Source: Bacillus sp. 1NLA3E (lineage in GTDB: Bacteria > Bacillota > Bacilli > Bacillales > Cytobacillaceae). Taken from it: DNA of 64,000 nt. The stretch spans positions 1,274,001 through 1,338,000 of the forward strand of contig NC_021171.1 of assembly GCF_000242895.2 (NCBI RefSeq), read 5' to 3'. Below are positions 26,369 through 34,131 of the stretch, one piece after another (within the stretch, counting starts at the first letter, position 1; each line of letters opens with the position of its first letter). The notes under the pieces are model-generated. The model searched no databases, had not been told where the DNA came from, and was given only the letters and a program-made list of their open reading frames with translations. A program made the position numbers and the translations under genes.

Positions 26369-27426
26369 TATATTTTGAAGTTCATTTTGATCATTCCGGC
26401 TTCTCGCGCGGCATTAAAAGTAATGAGCAGAAATGGACCTACAATAATTCCTATAAGCCCTAAAATTTTGAAACCTAAGTACATCGTTACAAGAGTGGAT
26501 AACGGTGAGAGACCAACTTGTGTCCCTATTAATTTTGGCTTTATCATTTTCTTTACTACAAGCAATATGCATATTAGGACCACTAATTCTATACCTAATA
26601 CCATGCCCCCTGTTAATAATTGAAACAGAGCCCAAGGAGCTAAAACGGTTATCGCTCCGAAAATAGGTATAAAGTCTATCAGCCAAATCAGTAATGACAT
26701 GACTATTGCAATTTCCGGGGTAATAATCAGTAAGGCTATAAGTGAAAGAATTGAAATAATAACACTGATTAGAAATTGAGCTTTAAGAAATCCAAAAACA
26801 ACATATGACAATCTTGATGACATAATCGTAACTTTTGTCGTTGTTTTCTCTGATAAATGTTGATAAAGATTTTCGTTAATTTTCGGCAAATCTAGTAAAA
26901 ATAAGAATAATGCTACTAAAAATACAATGAAACTTACTAGGTAATTTGGAATATTGGTCAGGATTGCTTTTAGATTATTAATATTTACATAAGACAATAA
27001 GCTATCCTTGAAATTATCTAAGAATTGTTGGACCTGGAAGCTTATTTGTTTAATAACCACAGGTGGTAAATCTTTACTAAGAGTCATTAAATATGCTTCA
27101 ATGTTAACCCATTTTTTCGACATTTCATTAATAAAGAAGGGGGAATTTTCAACTATTTTGATGACTTCAGCAATAACTTTTGTTGTAATAAAATAACTGC
27201 ACAAACTTAATAATAGGATAAAAAATATAAAAACAATTAGTACTGAGATCCTCCGTTTTATTTTAAGCTTATATTGCAGTTTTTTAACAAATGGCTCAAG
27301 TAAAAGCGCAGTAATAAATGAAATAATTAATGGTAGGGATATAGGTAAAACAATGTAGGCAATACTCACTGCAATCATAACCACAAGCAAAATTAAAAAT
27401 CTTCTTTTGGTAAGCAATTTTATCAA
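26368..27426 (-). CDS. AI-2E/PerM family membrane protein, YtvI type
   Basis: A polytopic protein of about 352 residues in the AI-2E exporter-like superfamily: short helices at the N-terminus, a long soluble middle (WVNIEAYLMTLSKDLPPVV), then the diagnostic C-terminal bundle with IDFIPIFGAITVLAPWAL and LVGPFLLITFNA-like ends. Sporulation protein YtvI is the closest family I recognise. The open frame begins at 27459, but TTG at 27426 follows AAGGGGG and is preferred. It replaces ylbA of Bacillus subtilis in this order. Transport substrate unknown. Confidence 0.78.
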   Translation of the reverse strand: MIKLLTKRRFLILLVVMIAVSIAYIVLPISLPLIISFITALLLEPFVKKLQYKLKIKRRISVLIVFIFFILLLSLCSYFITTKVIAEVIKIVENSPFFINEMSKKWVNIEAYLMTLSKDLPPVVIKQISFQVQQFLDNFKDSLLSYVNINNLKAILTNIPNYLVSFIVFLVALFLFLLDLPKINENLYQHLSEKTTTKVTIMSSRLSYVVFGFLKAQFLISVIISILSLIALLIITPEIAIVMSLLIWLIDFIPIFGAITVLAPWALFQLLTGGMVLGIELVVLICILLVVKKMIKPKLIGTQVGLSPLSTLVTMYLGFKILGLIGIIVGPFLLITFNAAREAGMIKMNFKI

Positions 27427-27579
27427 AACTTTTACCCCCTTCCAAGCCACGACCTGCATAATCTACTAAAAACATTTCAAAAAAAAAATTTCATTTCTTT
27501 ATTTAAATTATAGTATGTTTAGAAAAAGATAAGCAATCATTAATCTATTTTAAAATTCCTAGGAGGATGACAAAAGAAA

Positions 27580-27604
27580 GACGCATTCAGTGTTTGAATG
27601 CGCC
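27580..27604 (-). terminator. Terminator of the yugN-like gene
   Basis: Read on the minus strand, GGCGCATTCA-AACAC-TGAATGCGTC is followed by TTTCTTTT. Confidence 0.65.
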
Positions 27605-27615
27605 TTCTTTTTTTC

Positions 27616-27975
27616 TTATAAAGCAAATGTAGCTATTTTACTTTGTAAATCTGCTAAGATTTTCTCGCATTGTGTTACAAGAGATTTTGGGAAGTTTTCT
27701 CCTTCGCCGTATTCAACCCCATGTGGAAAGTAATGCTTTCCAAGCAGTGGTGTGATTAATTGAATGACAGCTTTGTGGGCACCGACATCCCCTTCGGTTG
27801 CGTAACCTTGAACTCGAAGATAAAAGACTCCTTCAGCCATTTCGAATTTTCTGTCATATGTAACACGATCATAATCCCATTGTCCTTCTCGAACTAACCC
27901 AAGCTCTAGCATGACATCATCCAAACGATTTAAATCCGCTTTTACATTTTCAAGACCAGTTTTTTCTAATTTCAT
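27616..27975 (-). CDS. YugN-like family protein
   Basis: A 119-residue soluble protein matching the YugN-like family, with an N-terminal helix LENVKADLNRLDDVMLELGL, the motif WDYDRVTYDRKFE and a conserved KHYFPHGVEYGE. No catalytic residues are assigned to the family. Start ATG at 27975 follows GGAGGG. It is divergent from the LysM-CAP gene. Unknown function. Confidence 0.75.
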   Translation of the reverse strand: MKLEKTGLENVKADLNRLDDVMLELGLVREGQWDYDRVTYDRKFEMAEGVFYLRVQGYATEGDVGAHKAVIQLITPLLGKHYFPHGVEYGEGENFPKSLVTQCEKILADLQSKIATFAL

Positions 27976-28181
27976 GTTTGTCCCTCCTACTAACTATCCA
28001 CGAACTTTTGGTTGGAAAGGTATATATTAACAATCCCAACAAGTTTTCTCATTTTAATAATAGTAGAAAAATCATCAAGTTGCAATTCGAAAGAAGAGAT
28101 TTTACTATATTTTCTGATTTTATTTTTTTTTCTTTTATTTGGAGAAACTATATAAGGAAGAATTACGGAAGGAGCAAGGAT

Positions 28182-28835
28182 ATGAAGTTAAAAAAAGAAG
28201 TAATTACCTTTTTTTTCATACTTTTTGTCTGGCTTTGTTTCGAGAAAAATGTCTATGCGGTATCGAAATACACAGTTCAATCGGGGGATACGTTTTGGAA
28301 AATTTCATTAATACACGGTGTAAATTTTGAAAGTCTACTGAGAGAGAATCCACAAGTGGTAAATCCAAACATCATCTTTCCTGGTGATACCCTTTATCTT
28401 CCTGATCTTCAACTAGGAAGGAAAAATGAGTTGGAGAAAATGCTTCATTTAATAAATAAAGAACGGAGCAGCGCTGGTTTGCCATTATTGATAAATGATG
28501 AAAAGCTATCAGCTATTGCTGATAAAAAAGCCCTTGATATGAAAAATCATGGATACGTTTCGCATAAATCTCCAACCTATGGTAATCCTACAGTTATGTT
28601 GTCTACATTTCATATTCCCTTTTCATTTGTTCTTGAAAATATAGGGGCAGGACCAACAACGGCTGATGAAATGTTTAGTACTTGGGTTAACTCACAAGTC
28701 AATCTAAGCAATATACTAGAAAAAAGGGCGACCCATGTGGGAATAGGTTATGCAAGAGGTGGGTTGCATGGTCATTATTGGACAGCCATTATCATTGAAA
28801 AAAATAGGAGTGATGTTGATGGGAAATATCAATGA
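28182..28835 (+). CDS. Secreted LysM plus CAP-domain protein
   Basis: A 217-residue exported protein: a signal peptide (MKLKKEVITFFFILFVWL to about residue 27, ending VYA), one LysM peptidoglycan-binding domain (YTVQSGDTFWKISLIHGV, about 30-73), then a CAP/SCP-like domain from about residue 80 (LINKERSSAGLPLL, HKSPTYGNP, ENIGAG). This is the architecture of YkwD/SafA-neighbourhood spore and wall proteins. ATG at 28182 follows GGAAGGAGC; the open frame upstream is not coding. Its end overlaps ylbB by 17 bp. CAP-associated activity is unknown. Confidence 0.85.
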   Translation: MKLKKEVITFFFILFVWLCFEKNVYAVSKYTVQSGDTFWKISLIHGVNFESLLRENPQVVNPNIIFPGDTLYLPDLQLGRKNELEKMLHLINKERSSAGLPLLINDEKLSAIADKKALDMKNHGYVSHKSPTYGNPTVMLSTFHIPFSFVLENIGAGPTTADEMFSTWVNSQVNLSNILEKRATHVGIGYARGGLHGHYWTAIIIEKNRSDVDGKYQ

Positions 28836-29253
28836 TTTGATGACAAAAAATGTTGAGACATGCTCGTTACTTGATAATGTATTTGAAGTAGCGGTAAAAA
28901 TGAAAGAATGGAATGTGGGTGCAGTTCCTATTGTTGATAACCAAAAACTTGTAGGAATGATAACGGACCGGGATATTGTTCTTCGGTGCATTGCAGAGAA
29001 ACATCCGGCCTCTTCTAAAGTAGAGGAAATTATGAGCAAACGTTTAATAACGGTCACACCTGATTCCACAACGCAAGAGGCAGCCAAAATCATGGCTAAA
29101 AACCAAATACGACGACTTCCAGTGGTTGAAGGTGATCAGTTGGTTGGCATTGTTTCATTAGGAGATTTCGCAGTAGATGAGTTAACTGATGACCAAGCAA
29201 AAGTTGCTCTAACGGAAATCTCTGAACCAGGGCAAAGTGAAATCCAACATTAA
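28819..29253 (+). CDS. ylbB: CBS-domain pair protein YlbB
   Basis: A 144-residue protein made of two CBS domains: NINDLMTKNVETCSLLDNVF to DRDIVLRCIA (first) and VEEIMSKRLITVTPDSTTQE to VGIVSLGDFAVDEL (second). Such pairs bind adenine nucleotides in the cytoplasm. ATG at 28819 follows GGAGTG and overlaps the end of the LysM-CAP gene; ATG at 28813 is an alternative. Matches YlbB in size, sequence pattern and place. Confidence 0.88.
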   Translation: MGNINDLMTKNVETCSLLDNVFEVAVKMKEWNVGAVPIVDNQKLVGMITDRDIVLRCIAEKHPASSKVEEIMSKRLITVTPDSTTQEAAKIMAKNQIRRLPVVEGDQLVGIVSLGDFAVDELTDDQAKVALTEISEPGQSEIQH

Positions 29254-29278
29254 TACTAATAGGTTCCTTTACAGAAGT

Positions 29279-29314
29279 AATGCAAAGCTCACCAAAGTGG
29301 GCTTTGCATTTTGT
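29279..29314 (+). terminator. Terminator of ylbB
   Basis: AATGCAAAGC/GCTTTGCATT perfect stem around TCACCAAAGTGG, followed by TTGTC. Confidence 0.7.
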
Positions 29315-29360
29315 CATTGCGTTAAATGTCGATTTTTAGATTGTCTATGCTAACGGACCT

Positions 29361-29490
29361 GTTGATTTGCGCTCCAGTTGCTTCGCTTTCCGCGGGGCGG
29401 GCGTGAGCTTCCTCGTCGCTAAAGCTCCTGCGGGATCTCACCTGTCCCGCTGCTCCCGCAGGAGTCTTCGCACCTTCCGCTCCAATCAAC
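29361..29490 (-). repeat. Structured GC-rich repeat, copy E, in the degenerate IS
   Basis: A 130-bp core in reverse orientation, downstream of a decayed transposase 3' end, the same position as copy B in the intact IS. The flanks TGCTAA..GG on the left and CAAATCAAC on the right are also shared. The inner hairpin GGAGC-TTTA-GCGAC has two G/A mismatches, as in copy F. Confidence 0.85.
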
Positions 29491-29545
29491 AGGAGGCAAA
29501 TCAACAAAAAGATTTACAACATACCATATCCAACCTAACTAAATG

Positions 29546-29640
29546 GGTTGCCATTTTTTTATGTTTTGGCAGGTTGCAGTAAGGAGAGCCCTGTTCCTTA
29601 CATTTTTCAATCAGCGTAATCCGCAGTAGCGAAGCCTATG
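29546..29640 (-). pseudogene. C-terminal remnant of an IS1182-type transposase
   Basis: The minus-strand translation reads HRLRYCGLR, stop, then LKNVRNRALLTATCQN and IKKMAT. It aligns with [18 protein letters not shown] and [14 protein letters not shown] of the intact transposase at 7957. It has an in-frame stop, and the sequence upstream is lost at 29640, where foreign DNA begins. It is clearly a different, diverged IS from the intact one. Confidence 0.8.
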
Positions 29641-29702
29641 AAAAAAACAATCTTTGTGAAAAAAATGCTGTCCGAATGCTCCGTGCATTCGGACGACGCT
29701 TC

Positions 29703-30008
29703 GGATTTTGGGCATCAGTATGGCTCTTTGTTTCCCATTTTTCCTGCCACTTCGGATTTTGGGCATCATTGCCGCACTTTCATTCCCATTTTTCCACGAC
29801 TCTCAGATTTTGGGCACCAAAGAGGCTCTTTCATTCCCATTTTTTCGCGACTCTCAGATTTTGGGCACTAAAGAGGCTCTTTGATTCCCATTTTTCAGCG
29901 ACTCTCGGATTTTGGGCATCATTGAGGCTCTTTGATTCCCATTTTTCAGCGACTCTTGGATTTTGGGCATCATTGCGGTTCTTTGATTCCCATTTTTCCG
30001 TGACTGTC
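29703..30008. repeat. Minisatellite: six tandem 51-bp units
   Basis: Six contiguous 51-bp units begin (G/A)GATTTTGGGCA at 29703, 29754, 29805, 29856, 29907 and 29958. Because 51 is a multiple of three, several frames stay open on both strands: plus, LGFWASLRLFDSHFSAT; minus, DAQNPRVAEKWESKS. There is no start or RBS for any of them, so I do not call a gene. A 10-bp perfect inverted repeat GTCCGAATGC/GCATTCGGAC lies just upstream at 29668-29692. Confidence 0.9.
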
Positions 30009-30067
30009 CTCGAATTCTCAAAAGCTGTCCGAAAAAACCCTTTGTGGGAACATCTAAGTTTAAAGAG

Positions 30068-30090
30068 CAACAAAATTTACGAAAAGAGCC
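30068..30090 (+). repeat. Solo type 1 right arm
   Basis: CAACAAAATTTACGAAAAG followed by AGCC matches the right outer arms of copies A and D. It closes the minisatellite segment, which suggests the minisatellite occupies the place of a core between such arms. Confidence 0.55.
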
Positions 30091-30098
30091 TTTAAAAA

Positions 30099-30280
30099 GG
30101 AATAAGCGGATCAGTAGGACGTCCATTATCATCTCTATAATAAGGACGGACCTTTTCAAGAAGAAACGAAAAATCGATATATTTGTCAATCAATCGAAGA
30201 AGGCGATAGGCTGGAACTAATTCATCAATAGACACAAATTCATATCACTTTGGCTAGACTCTTTTGGTTTAAACAATGAT
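30099..30280 (-). pseudogene. N-terminal remnant of the IS1182-type transposase
   Basis: The minus-strand translation contains [42 protein letters not shown], collinear with [10 protein letters not shown] and [19 protein letters not shown] of the intact copy. Stops interrupt the first 25 codons. Homology ends at 30098, next to the solo arm, so the transposase centre was lost when the minisatellite segment came in. Confidence 0.8.
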
Positions 30281-30329
30281 TTCTCCACTTATTTTATTAT
30301 TTATTGGTTGAGTAGAAGGTCTGAATTGG

Positions 30330-30490
30330 AAGCGCCCTGTTGATTGGAGTGGAAGGCGCGAAGACTCCTGCGGGAGCAGCGGGACAGGTGAGATCCCGCA
30401 GGAGCTTTAGCGACGAGGAAGCTCACGCCCGCCCCGCGGAAAGCGAAGCGTCTGGAACGGAAATCAACATACCTATAGAACAGCCTATTT
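30330..30490 (+). repeat. Structured GC-rich repeat, copy F, inserted in the IS right end
   Basis: A 130-bp core at 30339-30468. It interrupts a sequence that is continuous at 1318-1432, giving an empty-site/filled-site pair. The outer stem AGGCGC/GCGTCT uses one G:U pair. The right flank ends AACAGCCTATTTG, like type 2 arms. Confidence 0.8.
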
Positions 30491-30494
30491 GTTA

Positions 30495-30584
30495 ATAATA
30501 ATCAATTGTGTTATAACAAATTAACGCGGTGAATCACTAAAGTTTTTGGTAAAATAATAGGCTGTCGAGAGTTTCTCGACAGCC
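30495..30584 (+). repeat. Right end of the degenerate IS with terminal hairpin
   Basis: ACGCGGTGAATCACTAAAG and the perfect hairpin GGCTGTCGAGA-GTT-TCTCGACAGCC (30560-30584) equal the right end of the intact IS and the solo end at 1318-1432. Confidence 0.7.
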
Positions 30585-30586
30585 TA

Positions 30587-30611
30587 GGCTCACCAAGTGG
30601 TGAGCCTTTTT
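30587..30611 (+). terminator. Terminator-like hairpin beside the degenerate IS
   Basis: GGCTCACC-AAGT-GGTGAGCC followed by TTTTTGC. It may be the target hairpin of this IS, since the intact IS also sits in a terminator. Confidence 0.7.
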
Positions 30612-30738
30612 GCTTTTAGGGTATATGAAATCAAGGCATCAATAAAGCCTGTTGCTATATAAATAGTGGTTTAGATGCTATAATATTTTTAAATAGCAAT
30701 TATACAGTAATGAAAACTTATAGAGAGGGGGGCATGGC

Positions 30739-31797
30739 CTGGGTACTTTAATAAAAATATTATTTTTAGTTGGAATTATGCTAACAGCTGGATTTTATCT
30801 AAATGTGAAAAATCCAAATCAATCAGACGGATTATATATGAAGGAAAACGCTTCTCCAGACAAGAATAAGGAATTAAAGCAGAATGCATCACAACAAGGT
30901 GTTTCCGAATTAAATAGACCTACTGAGGGGCTATCTACATTAATAGGGAAACAGGTTGATGTCCTTGTATCATCCTACGGAGAACCAAATCGTAAAGACT
31001 TTTCCTCATATGGTTATGAATGGTGGATTTATGATGATGTTAAGGGCTACATGCAAGTGGGTGTTGAAAATGGGGAAATAGTCACTTTATACGCCATTGG
31101 AGAGAAAGTAAACATAGCTCCATTTAAAATTGGACAATCCGTTGAAGATCTTTTTTCGAAGGTAATATTTGATGCTGGAGTTAATTTTACATATGAAGAA
31201 ACCTCATATCGTTTTGAAATGTCAGAAGATGAAATGAATACAAGACCATTAGTGAAACTGGGCGATATATATGTCCAACTTCTGATTGATAAATTTACAG
31301 GGGAATTGTCAAGTGTCCGCTTTTTTAATGAAAAGACGTTGGTCACTCAGCGGCCATACGAGCTAGTCTATCGCGGAGAACTATTAGAAAATGAACCCCT
31401 TAGTGATGACTCTTGGAGAAGGATCGAAGAGGGGAGTAAGCAACAAATATTTGATATAACAAATATCATGCGAAGACGTTATCACGTAAAACCTTTAAAA
31501 TGGGACGAAGCCACAGCAGAGGTCGCATTTTTGCATAGTAAGGATATGTATGATTCCAACACGTTCACTCATAATTCTAAACTATTTGGTGAATTATCTG
31601 ACCGGCTTAAAACAGCCAATATCCAATACCAAATTGCTGGAGAAAATATAGCTGCTAACTATATGGATGCTCCTGCCGTAATGGAAGGATGGCTCAACAG
31701 TGAGGGGCATCGTGATAGCCTCTTGAATGATAAGTACACACATATAGGTGTTGGAGTTTTTCACAAACACTATACCCAAGATTTTATCCAAAAATAG
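30739..31797 (+). CDS. ylbC: CAP-domain protein YlbC
   Basis: An exported protein of about 352 residues. An N-terminal membrane anchor (LGTLIKILFLVGIMLTAGF) is followed by a CAP-associated N-terminal domain (about 65-215; LIGKQVDVLVSSYGEPNRKD, GYEWWIYDD) and a C-terminal CAP domain (ITNIMRRRYHVKPLKWDE, FTHNSK, AGENIAANY, GHRDSLLN). No ATG/GTG/TTG opens the anchor in frame. CTG at 30739 is spaced correctly after AGAGGGGGG, and the first in-frame ATG (30778) would cut the anchor. Corresponds to YlbC; separated from ylbB here by the mobile island. Confidence 0.85.
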   Translation: MGTLIKILFLVGIMLTAGFYLNVKNPNQSDGLYMKENASPDKNKELKQNASQQGVSELNRPTEGLSTLIGKQVDVLVSSYGEPNRKDFSSYGYEWWIYDDVKGYMQVGVENGEIVTLYAIGEKVNIAPFKIGQSVEDLFSKVIFDAGVNFTYEETSYRFEMSEDEMNTRPLVKLGDIYVQLLIDKFTGELSSVRFFNEKTLVTQRPYELVYRGELLENEPLSDDSWRRIEEGSKQQIFDITNIMRRRYHVKPLKWDEATAEVAFLHSKDMYDSNTFTHNSKLFGELSDRLKTANIQYQIAGENIAANYMDAPAVMEGWLNSEGHRDSLLNDKYTHIGVGVFHKHYTQDFIQK

Positions 31798-31833
31798 TAA
31801 TAAAAAAGAATGGACTCATTTATTTTATGATAA

Positions 31834-31865
31834 TGGGGGCAGGAGAATCTTTTTTCCTGCCCCCA
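31834..31865. terminator. Bidirectional terminator after ylbC
   Basis: TGGGGGCAGGA/TCCTGCCCCCA perfect 11-bp stem between convergent genes. Confidence 0.7.
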
Positions 31866-31895
31866 CTGTTTCATTCTTTTTAATCAATCCTTTTG

Positions 31896-32255
31896 TTACT
31901 CCAAATTCCTAATGATTCTTGAAATTCGAAATTCTTCCTTTTCCCAGTTCCCATAAATGCTGACGATTTCACCAGTATTCATTTTATATGTTTCAAAGGA
32001 CCCTTTAATCGGGGTTATTTTTTTAGCGGTGATTATATTAAAGGACGTCTGTAATCTGATTTCTATAATATGAATATAGTGATGATGATAATATAGTTGT
32101 TTTTCTTCTTTAATACTGATAATTTTTCCAGAAAGAATAGCTTCTTCTTTTACCTGATCCAAGTTTGTCCATTTTTCTTTGAAAGCTTTGCTTTCTTTGT
32201 AGGTTAGGTAATAAAAATAAAAGCATATAATTGGTATGACAATGGCAGTCACCAT
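31896..32255 (-). CDS. Membrane-anchored hypothetical protein, 119 aa
   Basis: I do not recognise it. One N-terminal membrane helix (MVTAIVIPIICFYFYYLTY) is followed by a soluble part predicted as a small beta-barrel: ILSGKIISIKEEKQLYYHHHY, FNIITAKKITPIKGSF and EIVSIYGNWEKEEFRIS. The His cluster YYHHHYIHI is notable. It ends 21 bp before the thioesterase gene begins (reading the minus strand), so both may share a transcript. Position does not match a Bacillus subtilis ylb gene. Confidence 0.6.
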   Translation of the reverse strand: MVTAIVIPIICFYFYYLTYKESKAFKEKWTNLDQVKEEAILSGKIISIKEEKQLYYHHHYIHIIEIRLQTSFNIITAKKITPIKGSFETYKMNTGEIVSIYGNWEKEEFRISRIIRNLE

Positions 32256-32275
32256 TTAAATCACCTTGTAATGAA

Positions 32276-32761
32276 TTATTTTTCAATAATAAAAAAGCTG
32301 CCAGTGGCCTTGGCTACCTTTTTCCCATCGGGACGATAGACCTTAGCAGATAATACCATCGTTTTTGTCCCTTTATGTTCTACATGAGCTTCACAGCGGA
32401 GTGATTCACCGATTCCAGGAGCGATATAATGAATATTTAATCCTGTTGTAACTGTTGCATAACCATGTGGAAGGAGCGAGTTCGCAAGTGACCCCATAGC
32501 AGAATCAATTATGGTTGCAGTAATCCCTCCATGAACAATCCCTAATGAGTTCAAAACCACAGGATTAATAGGTATTGAAACTTCACATTTTTGACCATCT
32601 ATTTTCCGTTCCATTTGAAGTAAAGCACCAATAAATCCAACACCTTGACCCTGAGCCTGCTTGTTCCGGACTGCCCGGAGGACCTCATTTAATATTTCTA
32701 AGTCTTCATTTTCCGCTTCTTGGATGCAGGTATCAAGTATTTCTTGAAGTTCATTCTTCAT
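32276..32761 (-). CDS. PaaI-family hotdog thioesterase
   Basis: A 161-residue protein with an acidic N-terminal helical extension and a PaaI-type hotdog domain from about residue 45. The catalytic-region motif is VVLNSLGIVHGGITATIIDSAMG, then TTGLNIHYIAPG and a closing KVAKATGSFFII. It likely hydrolyses acyl- or aryl-acyl-CoA in the cytoplasm; substrate unknown. ATG at 32761 follows AAAGAGG. It is divergent from ylbD. Confidence 0.85.
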   Translation of the reverse strand: MKNELQEILDTCIQEAENEDLEILNEVLRAVRNKQAQGQGVGFIGALLQMERKIDGQKCEVSIPINPVVLNSLGIVHGGITATIIDSAMGSLANSLLPHGYATVTTGLNIHYIAPGIGESLRCEAHVEHKGTKTMVLSAKVYRPDGKKVAKATGSFFIIEK

Positions 32762-32906
32762 GTTTTAACCTCTTTCTTCAAAAATCTTTCTTTATTGTAT
32801 CATTTTTTAATAATTTTTTGAATTTTTAAACACTTAATAGACTTCACCATTTTTTCAAACAATCATATCGTATTGTAGGTATTGTAACATTTTTGGGGTG
32901 AGAAAA

Positions 32907-33320
32907 ATGGAGAAAAAGGAGCTTCATCCTTCAATTGAAAAGTTCAAACAATTTGTGAAAAGTAATCCTAAAATGATTCAAAAAGTACGGAGTGAGAAAT
33001 GTACTTGGCAGGAGTTGTATGAGGACTGGTACCTACTTGGAGAAGAAGATCCTCGCTGGAATGAGTTTCGCGACGGGGACAAGAAAGATCCTGCTACTAC
33101 CACAACCACTACAGAGTCAAAAACGGATTGGATTGGTCAAATAATGGGGGCAGTAAAAAAGATGGACGCGCAACAATTTGAGAGTCATATCAATAATTTA
33201 AGTCAAGCCCTTGCAGCAATCCAAGGAGTTGTTTCACAATTTCAAGGTGGGAATCAATCAAACCCAATCCCAAAAAACCAGCAGCAACCACCACATCCTT
33301 TCAATTTTAGAAAGGATTAA
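32907..33320 (+). CDS. ylbD: YlbD-like spore coat protein
   Basis: A 137-residue protein of the YlbD-like coat family: LHPSIEKFKQFVKSNPKM, TWQELYEDWYLLGEEDPRW, a Thr-rich linker, a helix (GQIMGAVKKMDAQQFESHI) and a Gln/Pro-rich C-terminus. GTG at 32898 lies in the RBS GGGGTGAG, so ATG at 32907 is chosen. It is followed after 15 bp by ylbE. Probably expressed in the mother cell during sporulation, as its family is. Confidence 0.85.
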   Translation: MEKKELHPSIEKFKQFVKSNPKMIQKVRSEKCTWQELYEDWYLLGEEDPRWNEFRDGDKKDPATTTTTTESKTDWIGQIMGAVKKMDAQQFESHINNLSQALAAIQGVVSQFQGGNQSNPIPKNQQQPPHPFNFRKD

Positions 33321-33335
33321 TGAGGGAGATTTTTG

Positions 33336-33575
33336 ATGAGAAAAGAGATTTTAGACTATTTAAATAGTAGCCCTCAACTACTTCAATTTATCCGTGAGCA
33401 GCCAAAATGGTATCGGAAACTTACAAGAAATCCTCATGAATTACAGCTTTTAGAAATATCTTCAATGCATCATTATAAAAAAACGTTTCCACATCAGGTT
33501 GAAAAGTTCACCAATAGTGTCCAAATGGCGTCAATGATGATGAGTATGTTTCAAACAATGAATTCTCAATCTTAA
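33336..33575 (+). CDS. ylbE: YlbE-like protein
   Basis: A 79-residue helical protein: MRKEILDYLNSSPQLLQFIREQPKWYRKLTRNP is followed by ISSMHHYKKTFPHQVEKFTNS and a Met-rich tail MASMMMSMFQTM. This matches the YlbE-like family. ATG at 33336 lies 8 bp after GGGAG. Probably cotranscribed with ylbD; function unknown. Confidence 0.82.
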   Translation: MRKEILDYLNSSPQLLQFIREQPKWYRKLTRNPHELQLLEISSMHHYKKTFPHQVEKFTNSVQMASMMMSMFQTMNSQS

Positions 33576-33643
33576 ACGAGGTCTGTTTTATGAGTAAAAA
33601 AGGAATGGCTGTAAACAATAAAAGCATAAAGGAGTGATGGACA

Positions 33644-34069
33644 ATGATGGGGATACTTAGGCTAACCCCTGTCTTTATGCTTTTATTTTTATCTGCTTGT
33701 CATAAGGATATACCTAAACCCGAATTTAACACGGATTTATCAACTAGAACACCGATCAATAACGAGGACAATGTCCCTGTTTCAGGTATCCAGAACAAAT
33801 CTCCATTTTTCGTCCGACATTACGTTAAGGGGAAAAATCTGTTTGTAGAATGTATGCTGTCCGACATTTCATTTCGAAATGATAATCGTAATAAAAAGAC
33901 TGGAAAATTAATTGTTTATGTTGATGGAAAAAAAACGGATGAAATCTATTCCTCTGTTTTCATCATAAAAGGAATGCCAGTAGGGGACCACACAATCGAA
34001 TTGCAAGTAGTGAATCTACATAATCAACCCTATTCACTAAAAGAGGAATTTACAGTCACTATTCCTTGA
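33644..34069 (+). CDS. Putative lipoprotein, 141 aa
   Basis: Signal peptide LRLTPVFMLLFLSAC gives a lipobox with Cys at about residue 20. The rest is a small beta-rich domain (FFVRHYVKGKNLFVECMLSD, GKLIVYVDGKKTDEIYS, GDHTIELQVV) resembling an Ig-like or carboxypeptidase-regulatory fold. Two ATGs (33644, 33647) follow AAAGGAGTG. Its stop (34069) lies 62 bp before ylbF. I recognise no family; probably attached to the outer face of the membrane. Confidence 0.68.
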   Translation: MMGILRLTPVFMLLFLSACHKDIPKPEFNTDLSTRTPINNEDNVPVSGIQNKSPFFVRHYVKGKNLFVECMLSDISFRNDNRNKKTGKLIVYVDGKKTDEIYSSVFIIKGMPVGDHTIELQVVNLHNQPYSLKEEFTVTIP

Positions 34070-34131
34070 ATGTACCCGTTGTTCGCTTTCGGTATCGTTT
34101 CATGATAAAATATGAAACGGAGGTGAGCAAT

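Noticed and set aside
29703-30008. The tandem repeat as a CRISPR array
   Set aside because: Units are contiguous and wholly repeated. There are no unique spacers, no palindromic repeat unit and no cas genes nearby.
29676-30095. Repeat-rich protein genes on either strand of the minisatellite (for example 139 aa plus, 111 aa minus)
   Set aside because: Open frames follow from the 51-bp period. No Shine-Dalgarno sites or conserved starts are seen, and frames on both strands are equally open.
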